A stretch of 64,000 nucleotides of DNA. Source: CAYJII01 sp964370225. Its GTDB lineage: Bacteria > Bacillota > Clostridia > Oscillospirales > Ruminococcaceae. Shown piece by piece: positions 44,120 to 53,078 of this stretch. Where the stretch lies: contig CAYJII010000006.1 of the NCBI GenBank assembly GCA_964370225.1, positions 4,317-68,316 of the forward strand, in the 5' to 3' direction. Every line of letters begins with the position of its first letter. Position 1 is the first letter of the stretch. A model generated the notes under the pieces. That model did not search any database, was not told where the DNA came from, and was given only the letters and a program-made list of their open reading frames with translations. The position numbers and the translations under genes are program-made.

Positions 44120-45144
44120 AGGATAATTCCCTCCTCGGATTTAACTAAAACTCCGAGTTCATATGCTTCTTCACCGCAAGATTTTAGCGTATCAATAGCA
44201 GTTTGCACATCTTCTTTTGCTACACAAACCACCATGCCAACTCCCATATTAAAGGTGTTAAACATATCTCTTTGCGGAATATTTCCTATTTTTGCGATAG
44301 TTTCAAATACTTCAAGCACTTTCACATCACTCATATTAATCTTAGCAGCTAATCCTTGTGGTAGTGAACGTGGAATATTTTCATAAAATCCACCACCAGT
44401 AATATGTGAAATCGATTTTACACTAACTTTTTCCAGTAGAGATAAGATTGGTTTTACATAAATTTTTGTAGGAGTGATTAAGCTTTTTAATAGTTCTTCT
44501 TTTTCGCCCAAATTGTTAGGATCAATCTCGTTAATCCCTAAAACTTTTCTAATAAGCGAAAAGCCGTTTGAATGCACTCCGCTAGAAGGTAGCGCGATTA
44601 GTACATCGCCCTCACCTTGGGAATTCGGGTCTAAGATTTTATCTTTGTCCACCACTCCAACGGAAAAACCAGCTAAATCATACTCATCCTCAGGGTAAAA
44701 ACCTGGCATCTCTGCTGTTTCACCGCCGATTAGCGCACATCCAGATTGCACACAACCCTCTGCTACACCTGCTACGATTTGCTCAATTTTTTCTGGGAAG
44801 TTTTTCCCACACGCAATATAATCTAAGAAAAATTGTGGTTTTGCGCCACAGCATATGATATCATTAACGCACATCGCTACGCAGTCAATCCCCACAGTGT
44901 CGTGCTTATCAAGTAAAAATGCAAGCTTTAATTTTGTGCCAACGCCATCTGTTCCGCCAACTAAAACTGGTTTTTTTATATCAGTGATATCTAGTTCGAA
45001 CAGACCGCCAAAACCGCCAATCCCTGACAATACACCGCTTGTCATAGTTTTAGCGATATGCGATTTCATAAGCTCAACCGCTTTGTACCCCGCAGTAACA
45101 TCAACTCCTGCAGCTTTATAGCTTTGTGAAAAACTGTTGTCCAT
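44113..45144 (-). CDS. purM: Phosphoribosylformylglycinamidine cyclo-ligase (AIR synthetase)
   Basis: 343 residues, normal length. ATP-dependent ring closure of FGAM to AIR. The motifs GGTDGVGTKLKLA, VNDIICCGAKPQFFLDYIA and GGGFYENIPR are those of PurM. ACGGAGA precedes ATG 45144. It follows the PRPP synthetase by 23 bases. Confidence 0.95.
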   Translation of the reverse strand: MDNSFSQSYKAAGVDVTAGYKAVELMKSHIAKTMTSGVLSGIGGFGGLFELDITDIKKPVLVGGTDGVGTKLKLAFLLDKHDTVGIDCVAMCVNDIICCGAKPQFFLDYIACGKNFPEKIEQIVAGVAEGCVQSGCALIGGETAEMPGFYPEDEYDLAGFSVGVVDKDKILDPNSQGEGDVLIALPSSGVHSNGFSLIRKVLGINEIDPNNLGEKEELLKSLITPTKIYVKPILSLLEKVSVKSISHITGGGFYENIPRSLPQGLAAKINMSDVKVLEVFETIAKIGNIPQRDMFNTFNMGVGMVVCVAKEDVQTAIDTLKSCGEEAYELGVLVKSEEGIILC

Positions 45145-45167
45145 ATTTTTCTCCGTTTCACTTAAAT

Positions 45168-46328
45168 TTATTTCCCTAATAATGCATTAATTCTATGCAC
45201 AGGGTTTAAAAGTCCGCTTATCGATTCATCGTGATTTAAGAAATCGATGATGTATGCGATATATTTTGACATATCAACTTCGCAGTACCACTCTCTATTA
45301 AGTAGCTCTTCTGTTCTATACACTAAGTTTGTTGTGAAAACTTTTGAGATAGTTCCATCTTCATAAGCTTTATCAAAGCTTTCAAGACCTTCAACAAACA
45401 AACCAAATGTTGTGCAAATAAATATTCTATTAGCACCTTTAGCTTTTAGTTTTTGCGCAATATCAAGCACAGAATCGCCTGATGAAATCATGTCGTCTAC
45501 GATGATTAAATCTTTGCCTTTTACGCTAGTACCCAAAAATTCATGCGCAACAATTGGGTTCCTGCCGTTTTCAATCACAGAGTAATCTCTGCGTTTGTAG
45601 AACATACCAAGCTCTACACCTAAAACTGAGGAGTAGTACATACACCTAGACATGCCACCCTCATCAGGAGAAATTATCATTAGATGATCTTTATCTATAT
45701 TGAAATTTTCGATATTTCTTTTTAGCGCTTTCAAGAATTGGTAAGTAGGTTTGATATCCTCAAAGCTACTCCATGGAACCGCGTTTTGAACACGTGGGTC
45801 ATGCGCATCAAATGTGATGATATTATCTACACCCATTGACACTAATTCTTGTAAAAACAGCGCACAGTCAAGTGACTCTCTCGAGCTTCTTCTGTGTTGA
45901 CGTCCTTCATAAAGCATAGGCATGATAACCGAAATTCTTCTCGGTTTCGACGCTGCTGCAGCAATAATACGCTTAAGGTCGCAGTAGTGGTCATCTGGGC
46001 TCATTGGCACTTCTTGTCCGTACATTTTATAGGTTACCCCATAGTTGAACACGTCTACAATGATGTATAAATCGTCGCCACGTACTGTTTCTTTGAACAT
46101 ACCTTTTGCTTCACCCGTACCAAATCTTGGGCACGAAGTTTTTACTTGGTATGAGTCTCTTAAATAGCCCATATAAAGCTTTTTATTTTCCTCTTTAAGC
46201 TCTCTTTCTTTTCTCCATGAACTAATATATGAGTCTACTTTCGCTGTTAATTCCTTGCTTCCAGCCATTCCTACTATCCCTAGTGGTCCTACAGGAACTG
46301 GGATTGCTTTTCCGTTTGAATTCACCAT
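45168..46328 (-). CDS. prs: Ribose-phosphate pyrophosphokinase (PRPP synthetase)
   Basis: 386 residues, about 70 longer than standard Prs because of an N-terminal extension (residues 1-75). It makes PRPP, the first committed substrate of purine synthesis. Features: RRSSRESLDCALFLQELV, FDAHDPRVQ and the PRPP loop LIIVDDMISSGDS. Its place between purC and purM ties PRPP supply to purine demand; the longer form is common in Clostridia. Confidence 0.9.
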   Translation of the reverse strand: MVNSNGKAIPVPVGPLGIVGMAGSKELTAKVDSYISSWRKERELKEENKKLYMGYLRDSYQVKTSCPRFGTGEAKGMFKETVRGDDLYIIVDVFNYGVTYKMYGQEVPMSPDDHYCDLKRIIAAAASKPRRISVIMPMLYEGRQHRRSSRESLDCALFLQELVSMGVDNIITFDAHDPRVQNAVPWSSFEDIKPTYQFLKALKRNIENFNIDKDHLMIISPDEGGMSRCMYYSSVLGVELGMFYKRRDYSVIENGRNPIVAHEFLGTSVKGKDLIIVDDMISSGDSVLDIAQKLKAKGANRIFICTTFGLFVEGLESFDKAYEDGTISKVFTTNLVYRTEELLNREWYCEVDMSKYIAYIIDFLNHDESISGLLNPVHRINALLGK

Positions 46329-46378
46329 AATGATTATTATCTCCGTTTCATTCGCTTTGCATTAAATTTATTTTTCAG

Positions 46379-46440
46379 GCGACCGTATAAATGGTCGCAT
46401 TTATATTTTCAAGTGAACTTAGCATATTATTCACTGAAAA
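46379..46440 (-). other. Two intercistronic stem-loops between purC and prs
   Basis: GCGACC (46379-46384) pairs with GGTCGC (46393-46398); TTTTCA-GTGAA-type arms (46406-46417 and 46430-46440) form a second stem. They sit in the 163-base gap between purC and prs, where mRNA processing or partial termination would change relative expression. No T-run, so full termination is unlikely. Confidence 0.4.
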
Positions 46441-46491
46441 TGGTGTTGCTTTTAAGTTTTGCTCCAACGCTAAGTGCGCGTTGTATGAAAA

Positions 46492-47202
46492 TTATTCGCC
46501 AAGTAGACGTTTTAAAATTTCGTTGTACGCATCTACTTCGCCGCCCATATCGCGTCTAAAGCGGTCTTTGTCAAGTTTTTCTTTTGTGATGCTATCCCAA
46601 AATCTACATGTGTCAGGGGAAATTTCGTCAGCCAATACGATAGTGCCATCTGAAAGTTTACCAAACTCCAATTTAAAGTCGATAAGCTCAATATTCAAGT
46701 CTTTTAGATAAGCAGTCAACACTTCGTTAACTTTTAGTGAGTATTTAGCAATTAAATCTAATTCTTCTTTTGTAGCGTATTCCATAGCAAAAATGTGATA
46801 TTCGTTTATCATAGGATCGCCTAATTCATCGTCTTTGTAGCAGTACTCAAGTACAGTTTTGCCCATTTTATAACCTTCTTCAAGGCCTAAACGTTTTGAT
46901 AGTGAACCTGCTGCGATGTTTCTAACAATAACTTCTAGCGGAACGATTGTAACTTTTTTTACAATAGTTTCTCTGTCAGAAATTTCTTCGATTAAATGAG
47001 TTGGCACGCCTTCTTTTTCAAGAATTTTCATAAGGTGATTTGTAACTCTGTTGTTGATTACACCTTTGTTTAAGATAGTGCCTTTTTTCTCGCCATTAAA
47101 TGCTGTTGCATCATCTTTGTAGTCAACCATTAATGCTTCTGGGTCGGTTGTCGTCCAAACTTTTTTTGCTTTTCCCTCGTAAAGTAAATTTAATTTTTCC
47201 AT
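46492..47202 (-). CDS. purC: Phosphoribosylaminoimidazole-succinocarboxamide synthase
   Basis: 236 residues, normal length. Joins CAIR and aspartate with ATP to SAICAR. Motifs LLYEGKAKKVW, PLEVIVRNIAAGS and LIDFKLEFGK, DEISPDTCRFWD are classic. ATG 47202 is preferred over 47211 because AAGGGA lies eight bases from it. Confidence 0.96.
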   Translation of the reverse strand: MEKLNLLYEGKAKKVWTTTDPEALMVDYKDDATAFNGEKKGTILNKGVINNRVTNHLMKILEKEGVPTHLIEEISDRETIVKKVTIVPLEVIVRNIAAGSLSKRLGLEEGYKMGKTVLEYCYKDDELGDPMINEYHIFAMEYATKEELDLIAKYSLKVNEVLTAYLKDLNIELIDFKLEFGKLSDGTIVLADEISPDTCRFWDSITKEKLDKDRFRRDMGGEVDAYNEILKRLLGE

Positions 47203-47234
47203 GCTAAACATTCCCTTCCTTTTTGCCAGTTATA

Positions 47235-47729
47235 TTATTTATTATTAAGCGCGTTGTCTTTTGCGATAACTTCATTAGCCATGTCTTCTTTCATTTTAGA
47301 AAGTTTTTGTGCTAATTCATCGTTATACACACTCATGATTTGTGCTGCTAAAATTGCAGCATTTTCAGCTCCATCAATCGCAACTGTTGCCACAGGTATA
47401 CCTTTTGGCATTTGCACAGTAGATAGCAATGAATCAAGCCCATCCATTGTAGAAGATTTTATCGGAAGTCCGATTACAGGCAAGGTTGTGTGAGCCGCTA
47501 AAACTCCAGCTAAATGCGCTGCTTTCCCTGCTGCTGCGATGATTACACCAAACCCGTTTTCTTTTGCATTTGTAGCAAAACCGCAAGCTCTTTCTGGCGT
47601 TCTGTGTGCACTCATGATATGCACTTCGCTTTGAATACCGAAATCCTCCAATGTTTTTATAGCTTTTGTCAATACTGGCATATCGCTGTCGCTACCCATT
47701 ATCACCGCTACTTTTTTGATTGCATTCAT
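47235..47729 (-). CDS. purE: 5-(carboxyamino)imidazole ribonucleotide mutase
   Basis: 164 residues. Converts N5-CAIR to CAIR. The motif MGSDSDMPVL, SAHRTPER and AAGKAAHLAGV are the PurE signature. GGAGG nine bases before ATG 47729 decides the start. First gene of the pur operon; transcription must pass the attenuator at 47751-47786. Confidence 0.96.
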   Translation of the reverse strand: MNAIKKVAVIMGSDSDMPVLTKAIKTLEDFGIQSEVHIMSAHRTPERACGFATNAKENGFGVIIAAAGKAAHLAGVLAAHTTLPVIGLPIKSSTMDGLDSLLSTVQMPKGIPVATVAIDGAENAAILAAQIMSVYNDELAQKLSKMKEDMANEVIAKDNALNNK

Positions 47730-47750
47730 TTTATACATCCTCCAATTAGT

Positions 47751-47786
47751 AAAAATTAAAATAAGCTGTGATTAATCACAGCTTAT
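47751..47786 (-). terminator. Attenuator hairpin upstream of purE
   Basis: ATAAGCTGTGATT pairs perfectly with AATCACAGCTTAT (47761-47786), followed on the minus strand by TTTTAATTTTT and then the purE ribosome site. An intrinsic terminator inside a leader, before the first gene, is the classic design of riboswitch or protein-controlled attenuation. Confidence 0.8.
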
Positions 47787-47956
47787 CTACATATCAATTT
47801 TTAGTTGCACTTATCCCGTTTGTTTTTGTTTTTGCGAAATTGACCGCAAAAATCCCAACCTGTCTATTGCAACGGTTCATGTGAAATATTTTATTGTCGA
47901 TTGCATTCCACGCAAAGGTCATGCGCAAATTCACCCACTTAAAAAATAAAGTTTAC
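47787..47956 (-). ncRNA. Structured pur operon leader (candidate riboswitch)
   Basis: From the promoter, about 170 bases of leader precede the attenuator. Pairings visible on the minus strand include GTGAA/TTCAC, GCGCA/TGCGT, TTTTTGCG/CGCAAAAA (8 bp) and AACC/GGTT. I compared it by eye with the guanine, ZTP, PRPP/ykkC, glycine, THF and c-di-GMP classes and found no match to their signature bases. The rest of the gap up to the ZIP gene holds the promoter. Confidence 0.5.
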
Positions 47957-47962
47957 TATAAT

Positions 47963-47991
47963 ATTTTATCGTATTTTTTGTAAAAAATCAA
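47963..47991 (-). promoter_or_regulatory. Promoter of the pur operon
   Basis: On the minus strand TTGATT (47986-47991), 17-base spacer, TAAAAT (47963-47968). An overlapping alternative TTTACA with TTATAG is four to seven bases further on. It faces purE through the structured leader. Confidence 0.6.
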
Positions 47992-48074
47992 TACTTAGAA
48001 ATATAGAAAATCCGTCATTTTTTTACATGTTATTGACATTTCCCACAATAAAACTCTCATCTTTTAGCGCACTA

Positions 48075-48881
48075 CTATCCTAAAGCTACATCAAGCATCA
48101 TCATCACAATAAATCCGCCCACTACGCCAACTGTTGCAATGTTTTTGCTCAACTTAGATGCCTCTGGAATTAGCTCGCTTGCAACAACTGCAATCATAGC
48201 TCCTGCCGAAAACGAAAGTAAAAAAGGCAAATATGTTTGCATAAAAAACACCAATAGCGCACCTAAAACTCCAGCAATCGGCTCTACCATTCCCGAAAAT
48301 TGTCCGAACATGAAGCATTTTTTGCGCGAGAAATTTTCACGTCGTAACGGTAGCGAAACGCCAGCACCTTCTGGGAAATTTTGTAGCCCTATACCAACAG
48401 CTAGCATCACAGCACCTGTGATATCTGAGCCAAATGTCGCTAAGGATGCGCTAGCAAATGCTACTCCAACCGCCAAGCCCTCTGGTATATTGTGTAAAGT
48501 GACCGCAGTGACTAGCAAAATTGAGCGCCTCAAACTTTTATGGTTGTGGTGCTCAAAATGCGCCAAATCGTTAAACGAAACCTTGCTTAACAGCCTATCC
48601 CCAACTACAATAAAAGCGCCCCCAAACATAAACCCAAGCGCTGGGACTAGCCACTCGTTTTGCCCTAATTCCTCGCACATTTCGATAGCGGGACTAAGTA
48701 GCGACCAAAACGACGCAGCTATCATAACGCCAGCTCCAAACCCCAGCATGCAGTCAAGCACACGTCTATTGACATCTTTAAAGAAAAATACTAACGCCGC
48801 ACCCAGGGCAGTCATCGTATATGTAAACATTGTCGCCAAAAATGCCAAAAGCACAGGACTTTGCCCAAATAAAAACTCCAT
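48075..48881 (-). CDS. ZIP-family metal (zinc/iron) transporter
   Basis: 268 residues with about eight membrane helices. Helix 4 carries HNIPEGLAVGV and helix 5 QNFPEGAG, the paired ZIP motifs that line the metal pathway; the His-rich loop FEHHNHKSL links helices 3 and 4. Imports divalent metals. AAAGG is eleven bases before ATG 48881. It stands alone between the pur operon and the holin gene. Confidence 0.93.
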   Translation of the reverse strand: MEFLFGQSPVLLAFLATMFTYTMTALGAALVFFFKDVNRRVLDCMLGFGAGVMIAASFWSLLSPAIEMCEELGQNEWLVPALGFMFGGAFIVVGDRLLSKVSFNDLAHFEHHNHKSLRRSILLVTAVTLHNIPEGLAVGVAFASASLATFGSDITGAVMLAVGIGLQNFPEGAGVSLPLRRENFSRKKCFMFGQFSGMVEPIAGVLGALLVFFMQTYLPFLLSFSAGAMIAVVASELIPEASKLSKNIATVGVVGGFIVMMMLDVALG

Positions 48882-48974
48882 AATATCAAAAACCTTTCAT
48901 AAAAAACTGCGGGTACATAAAGTTATGTATACTATATTATGAAATCTTTATAACAAATGTTACTTCTTGTTTTT

Positions 48975-48994
48975 GTTGCATTCTTCCGTGCAAC
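48975..48994. repeat. Inverted repeat between ZIP and holin genes
   Basis: GTTGCA at 48975-48980 and TGCAAC at 48989-48994 with an eight-base spacer. Located in the divergent intergenic region, so it could be an operator. No recognised consensus. Confidence 0.35.
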
Positions 48995-49067
48995 TAACAT
49001 ACATTTTTAGCGGTAAGTGAAAGGGTGTTGTTTTATACATTTTTTATCAGTAGGAAGAAGGGGTTGT

Positions 49068-49568
49068 ATGGGCAACGCAAAAATATATTTAACAATTTTC
49101 TCAGGGTTTTTACTTAATTTTTTTCAACAGTATTTACTAGTGATAATACTAGTTCTCGCAGCAATAGTATTTGATTTAGTAACAGGGCTTCTCAAAGCAA
49201 AAATCACCAAATCGCTCAGTAGCAAAGTAAGCTTCAACGGTATATGGAAAAAGCTGTCGCTGATGTTGGCGCTATTTTTTGGGATATATCTTGATACTTT
49301 TATCCCAATGCTTATAGAAACCGGCATTGACATCGAGCTTGGAGTTTCGCTTCCATTTGGGCTAGTGGTGGGGATATATATTGTGATTAACGAATCTGTT
49401 TCTATTTGCGAAAACTTATATGAATGTGGCACTCCAATGCCAAAGGTCATAGTCGGTGCGCTTTTGCTCGCTCGCAAAGAGATAAACAAGAAGAAAAAGG
49501 AAAGCGAAGATACTGAAAACAAAAATGACAACTCAGATAATATTGACAATGAGGGCAATAATAAATAA
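49068..49568 (+). CDS. Phage-type holin, TcdE/UtxA family, outside any prophage
   Basis: About 166 residues. Three hydrophobic segments (LLNFFQQYLLVIILVLAAIVFDLVTG, LSLMLALFFGIYL, and VSLPFGLVVGIYIVI), the family motif FNGIWKKL, and a very charged C-terminal tail. Holins of this family form membrane pores for lysis or release of large toxins (TcdE). No endolysin, toxin or phage genes lie nearby. GAAGGGG precedes ATG 49068. Confidence 0.85.
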   Translation: MGNAKIYLTIFSGFLLNFFQQYLLVIILVLAAIVFDLVTGLLKAKITKSLSSKVSFNGIWKKLSLMLALFFGIYLDTFIPMLIETGIDIELGVSLPFGLVVGIYIVINESVSICENLYECGTPMPKVIVGALLLARKEINKKKKESEDTENKNDNSDNIDNEGNNK

Positions 49569-49605
49569 AGCAAAATAATTTTTGTGCAAATGCGAATACG
49601 CAAAA

Positions 49606-49641
49606 ACAAACTGACATTTCAATGAAATGTCAGTTTGTTTT
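49606..49641 (+). terminator. Bidirectional terminator after the holin gene
   Basis: ACAAACTGACATTTC pairs with GAAATGTCAGTTTGT (about 49606-49638), with T-run on both strands. It separates the holin gene from the convergent lipoprotein gene ending at 49653. Confidence 0.92.
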
Positions 49642-49652
49642 TTTATAACAGA

Positions 49653-50771
49653 TTATGATATTTTCGTCCAGTAGCTATCACTTATCCTATAGTTTTCTAT
49701 ATTAAATATATCAAGCAAATACACTTCTCCGTCTTCACTAATCGCATAAGTCGTGAAAAAACCACCCGTTGGTTCGGTAACGCCAATTACAACCACTTCA
49801 TGACGCTCACCCATATAGTCAATCTGCGTTTTGCTTGTCACTACATTTTCAATTTCTTGATACTCACTTACTACTTCCCTAGCTTCATCAATCTCATGAT
49901 TTTGTGTTATCTCAGTTTTATAAGCTTTCTCAATCTTCACATCTTTAAACTGTGCTTCGTCTACTGGCTTTATCACACGCGTATGATTTGCAGTAAATCC
50001 CATATCCACTACTTCGCCCGTTTCGGTATTTTGACCGTTCGCCGATAAATTAAGTAGCAATATATCCTCTTCATTTTTCGTCATTTCAAAGACATATTCT
50101 TCACGAACATTTTCTCCTGTTAGCACATTTATTCCAAGGTAATCATCATATACAACATACTGTCCCTGTGCTATTACCAATCCGTCAGCACTCAACATGG
50201 TCAACATACCTTTTGGGTCAAAGCGCATTATGTCGCCATTTTCCGTGTCCGCAAACTCGCCTACTAGCCCTGATGATACATTATCGCCCAAAAACGAAAT
50301 ATTCGAAAAAGTTATCTCTGTGATATCCCCACCATTTTGATTTATCGAAAACTCAAAAAATATTCGCTCATATTCGACAAAATAATGTGCCACTACTTGA
50401 ATATCTTCGATTAGCTCGCCCTCTTCCTGCAAAGGGTAACTCAAAAAGTCAGGTTTTTCCAGCTCGTCAAACATAACATTTGCCAGATCACCAACTTTTA
50501 TATTAAGCAGATTATATTCGCTGTTTTTCGTCTTAAACGTATTAAGTCCCGTAAAATCATAAAATAGCGCAGAAGAACCATCTCCGTAAAAGTCCATATT
50601 TCCCTCTAGCGCAGTGACTTCACCATATACCTCAGCAGCATTTTCGCGACTTATCCCCTCAGTGTCTTCTATCCCAAAATCTTCATTAGGGTCGACACTC
50701 TTGCAAGCGGACATCGCAAATGTTGTGATAATTACAAGAAAAATACAGATAATTTTTTTAGTAGCATTCAT
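49653..50771 (-). CDS. Hypothetical lipoprotein
   Basis: About 372 residues. Signal peptide with lipobox MSAC (Cys23). The mature domain is acidic and beta-rich with two similar halves; a repeated pattern such as VTALEGNMDFYGDG and VVIGVTEPTGGFF is seen but matches no family I know. GGGGGAG precedes ATG 50771. Single-gene unit. Function unknown. Confidence 0.75.
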   Translation of the reverse strand: MNATKKIICIFLVIITTFAMSACKSVDPNEDFGIEDTEGISRENAAEVYGEVTALEGNMDFYGDGSSALFYDFTGLNTFKTKNSEYNLLNIKVGDLANVMFDELEKPDFLSYPLQEEGELIEDIQVVAHYFVEYERIFFEFSINQNGGDITEITFSNISFLGDNVSSGLVGEFADTENGDIMRFDPKGMLTMLSADGLVIAQGQYVVYDDYLGINVLTGENVREEYVFEMTKNEEDILLLNLSANGQNTETGEVVDMGFTANHTRVIKPVDEAQFKDVKIEKAYKTEITQNHEIDEAREVVSEYQEIENVVTSKTQIDYMGERHEVVVIGVTEPTGGFFTTYAISEDGEVYLLDIFNIENYRISDSYWTKIS

Positions 50772-50923
50772 ACTGACTCCCCCAAACTTCAAGAAAAAAG
50801 CACGTAGTATCGGATTGTGTTAAATATGGGTTGATTCGGTTTTATCTACTTTCATTATACAATATAGATGATTTATTTTCAAGTTAAATTTTCTTCATTC
50901 TAATCTCTAACATCGCACAAAAT

Positions 50924-50958
50924 AAAAAGCGATGTGAAAAAAACACATCGCTCTTTTT
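50924..50958 (-). terminator. Terminator of the zinc-ribbon gene
   Basis: AGCGATGTG (50928-50936) and CACATCGCT (50944-50952) form the stem; on the minus strand TTTTTATTTTG follows. It lies about 50 bases past the zinc-ribbon gene stop. Confidence 0.85.
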
Positions 50959-51006
50959 TAAGGTGTATAAAAATGCTTATCACCTTATTATTCACTTTTA
51001 ACTTTA

Positions 51007-51498
51007 CTAAAACTCAGGGTTTTCTTCCACAGTTTCAGTTTCTACAAACTCTGCCTCAATTGGTTCTTCTACAACATCAGCTTGAACTGGCTCTTCTTGC
51101 TCTTCTGCTACATTTTGTGAGTAGCTATAGTCTTTGAACTCTTGTTGCATTTTCGAACCGCATTTGCCACAAAATGTATTATCCATAGGGTTTTTCAGTC
51201 CACAATCAGCGCAAATAATCACGTTTTGTCTATCTGCTATTTCAGAATATAGGTCTGTAAGTTTTTCGTTTAAGCTATCGATTTGCTCGCAAACTGTTTG
51301 AACAATCTCAGAATTATCAGTGTTATCTTTAATTGCACTATAAGTCGCTTGACCCAGTTTTTCATATAATTCTTTAATTTGTCCGTTTATTTTCATTGTA
51401 TCAATTTTAAGTTTTGATACTTCCACAACGTCGCCTGTTTTTTTTGCGGCAACATCATAAATTTCCTTTGCTTTTCCTACGATTTGATCAAAATTCAT
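51007..51498 (-). CDS. Zinc-ribbon protein with coiled coil and acidic tail
   Basis: 163 residues. A helical part (1-92, likely coiled coil) is followed by a zinc ribbon ICADCGLKNPMDNTFCGKCG (four Cys) and a low-complexity Glu/Val-rich acidic tail. Widespread in Firmicutes, function uncertain; it may bind nucleic acid or organise membrane-associated complexes. AAAAGGTGATG precedes ATG 51498. Confidence 0.75.
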   Translation of the reverse strand: MNFDQIVGKAKEIYDVAAKKTGDVVEVSKLKIDTMKINGQIKELYEKLGQATYSAIKDNTDNSEIVQTVCEQIDSLNEKLTDLYSEIADRQNVIICADCGLKNPMDNTFCGKCGSKMQQEFKDYSYSQNVAEEQEEPVQADVVEEPIEAEFVETETVEENPEF

Positions 51499-51602
51499 AT
51501 TATCATCACCTTTTCAATTATTGGGCACATCCCTTTTGGATATGCTGGTTTACCGCTGTAAATATATTATAACTAATATTCACTAAAAAAACAACTATAA
51601 TT

Positions 51603-53078
51603 CTATAAATTAAATAATAATTCTTTTCTTGTTAATATTTCGTTAAATCTACTCACATATTCATGTGGATACTTAAAATTAAAGGATCGCTGTACATCAC
51701 TGTATGAAAAATCAGTTATTTTTGTCACGCCTCCAGCTCCTACAGATATGATATCATGCACTTCATCCATGATGAAAATATTATATAAACACTCATGATT
51801 TTTCTTTGTATATCCGACATTTTCAAGGTTTTGTATTGTATTTTTCTGGCGATATAAATAATATGGTATATAACCATTTTCCGCCATTGCTTTTTGGGAA
51901 TACTCTATCATCCTCGCATTTTCAGGCGTTTGCAAAAGTTTGTTCCAATCCTTTAAATATAGCGAAGAGGAGCGTTTTACTGTCAGAGCATGAACCGTGA
52001 TGTTCTCTGGCTGTAACGCGATTATCCTATCCACAGTATCGACAAAGCTCTCAAGAGTGTCCGCCTCAAGCCCTGCAATCAAATCAGCATTTATGCTATC
52101 AAATCCAATTTCCTTTGCAAGCGAGTACACCCTAAAAAAGTCTTCGGTACTGTGATGTCTACCAATCGCCTTCAGCACCTCGTCATTAAAGCTTTGTGGG
52201 TTGATGCTAATTCTCCCGACTCCATGACGCTTCAGCGTTTCCAGTTTTCCTCTTGTTATCGTGTCGGGGCGACCAGCTTCCACCGTATACTCCACCACAT
52301 TGGACATATCAAAATTTTCCGCAATGACCGCTAATAAAACCTCTAGCTCATTTTCATCAAGCGTAGTAGGCGTGCCCCCGCCAATATAAATTGTTTTGAG
52401 TACCCTGTCCTTCTCCCGCAAAATTTTGCCTACAAATTCAATCTCCACTTTTAATTTCTCAAGATACTCGCTCATTAACAGTTTCGCTTTATGCGAAGAT
52501 ACCATGCTCGAAACAAATGAACAATATGAACAGCGTGTAGGACAAAATGGAATTGACACATAAAGGCTATAGTCCTTCGGCGTAATCGCTTCTAATATCG
52601 GTCGCTGTACACCTGCAATATCCATGCACAACTCATATTTTTTTGCATCTACCAAATAACGCTCGGTAAAATCCGACATAATTTGACTTTTTGTATAATT
52701 TTTCTTTTGCATGGAATTAATGTACTTAACAGGTTTAATCCCAGTCATTATCCCCCAGCTTAAATGCAGTCCAGTCAGCTTTGTTAGGACATTGAACACG
52801 CTGAGTGCAAGCAATCTCTCGCACTCATTATCATAGTTTTTATCGGAGTTTAATAGCGTGATACTCTCACTTTCGTTCTTATCTCCTATAACAGCAGTGC
52901 ACAAAAGCTTAGTGCACTCCTCGCCTTTTTCTATCTCAGTGAGTATCACATCATCACGACCATTAATCTCGCTGTCATATTCATGCACAAAACGCTCCAC
53001 GGAAAAAAACATTTTGCACAAACTTTCAATCTCGTACTTAAATTTATGGGAGTTAAATATAATCGTCATAATCTTCAT
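51603..53078 (-). CDS. hemZ: Oxygen-independent coproporphyrinogen III oxidase-like, HemZ family
   Basis: 491 residues. Radical SAM motif CPTRCSYC (179-186), preceded by the ligand SIPF, and HemN-like segments YIGGGTPTTLDE, EYTVEAGRPDTI and ADLIAGLEADT. The N-terminal 170-residue extension is the HemZ mark. Whether it truly decarboxylates coproporphyrinogen or has another radical role is debated for HemZ. The start is not well marked; ATG 53069 is possible. It overlaps the MBL-fold gene by 26 bases. Confidence 0.88.
   Translation of the reverse strand: MKIMTIIFNSHKFKYEIESLCKMFFSVERFVHEYDSEINGRDDVILTEIEKGEECTKLLCTAVIGDKNESESITLLNSDKNYDNECERLLALSVFNVLTKLTGLHLSWGIMTGIKPVKYINSMQKKNYTKSQIMSDFTERYLVDAKKYELCMDIAGVQRPILEAITPKDYSLYVSIPFCPTRCSYCSFVSSMVSSHKAKLLMSEYLEKLKVEIEFVGKILREKDRVLKTIYIGGGTPTTLDENELEVLLAVIAENFDMSNVVEYTVEAGRPDTITRGKLETLKRHGVGRISINPQSFNDEVLKAIGRHHSTEDFFRVYSLAKEIGFDSINADLIAGLEADTLESFVDTVDRIIALQPENITVHALTVKRSSSLYLKDWNKLLQTPENARMIEYSQKAMAENGYIPYYLYRQKNTIQNLENVGYTKKNHECLYNIFIMDEVHDIISVGAGGVTKITDFSYSDVQRSFNFKYPHEYVSRFNEILTRKELLFNL

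Noticed and set aside
47881..47940. CACGCAAAGG-like string in the pur leader resembling the GEMM-I (c-di-GMP) riboswitch
   Set aside because: It is on the strand opposite the leader transcript and the other conserved GEMM bases are missing.
48139..48942. Long open frame on the plus strand across the ZIP gene
   Set aside because: It is antisense to a clear ZIP transporter on the minus strand, with low-complexity Ser/Pro/Thr composition and no ribosome site; a mirror frame only.
49068..49568. Prophage around the holin gene
   Set aside because: No integrase, structural, terminase or lysin gene in the adjoining 15 kb on either side.
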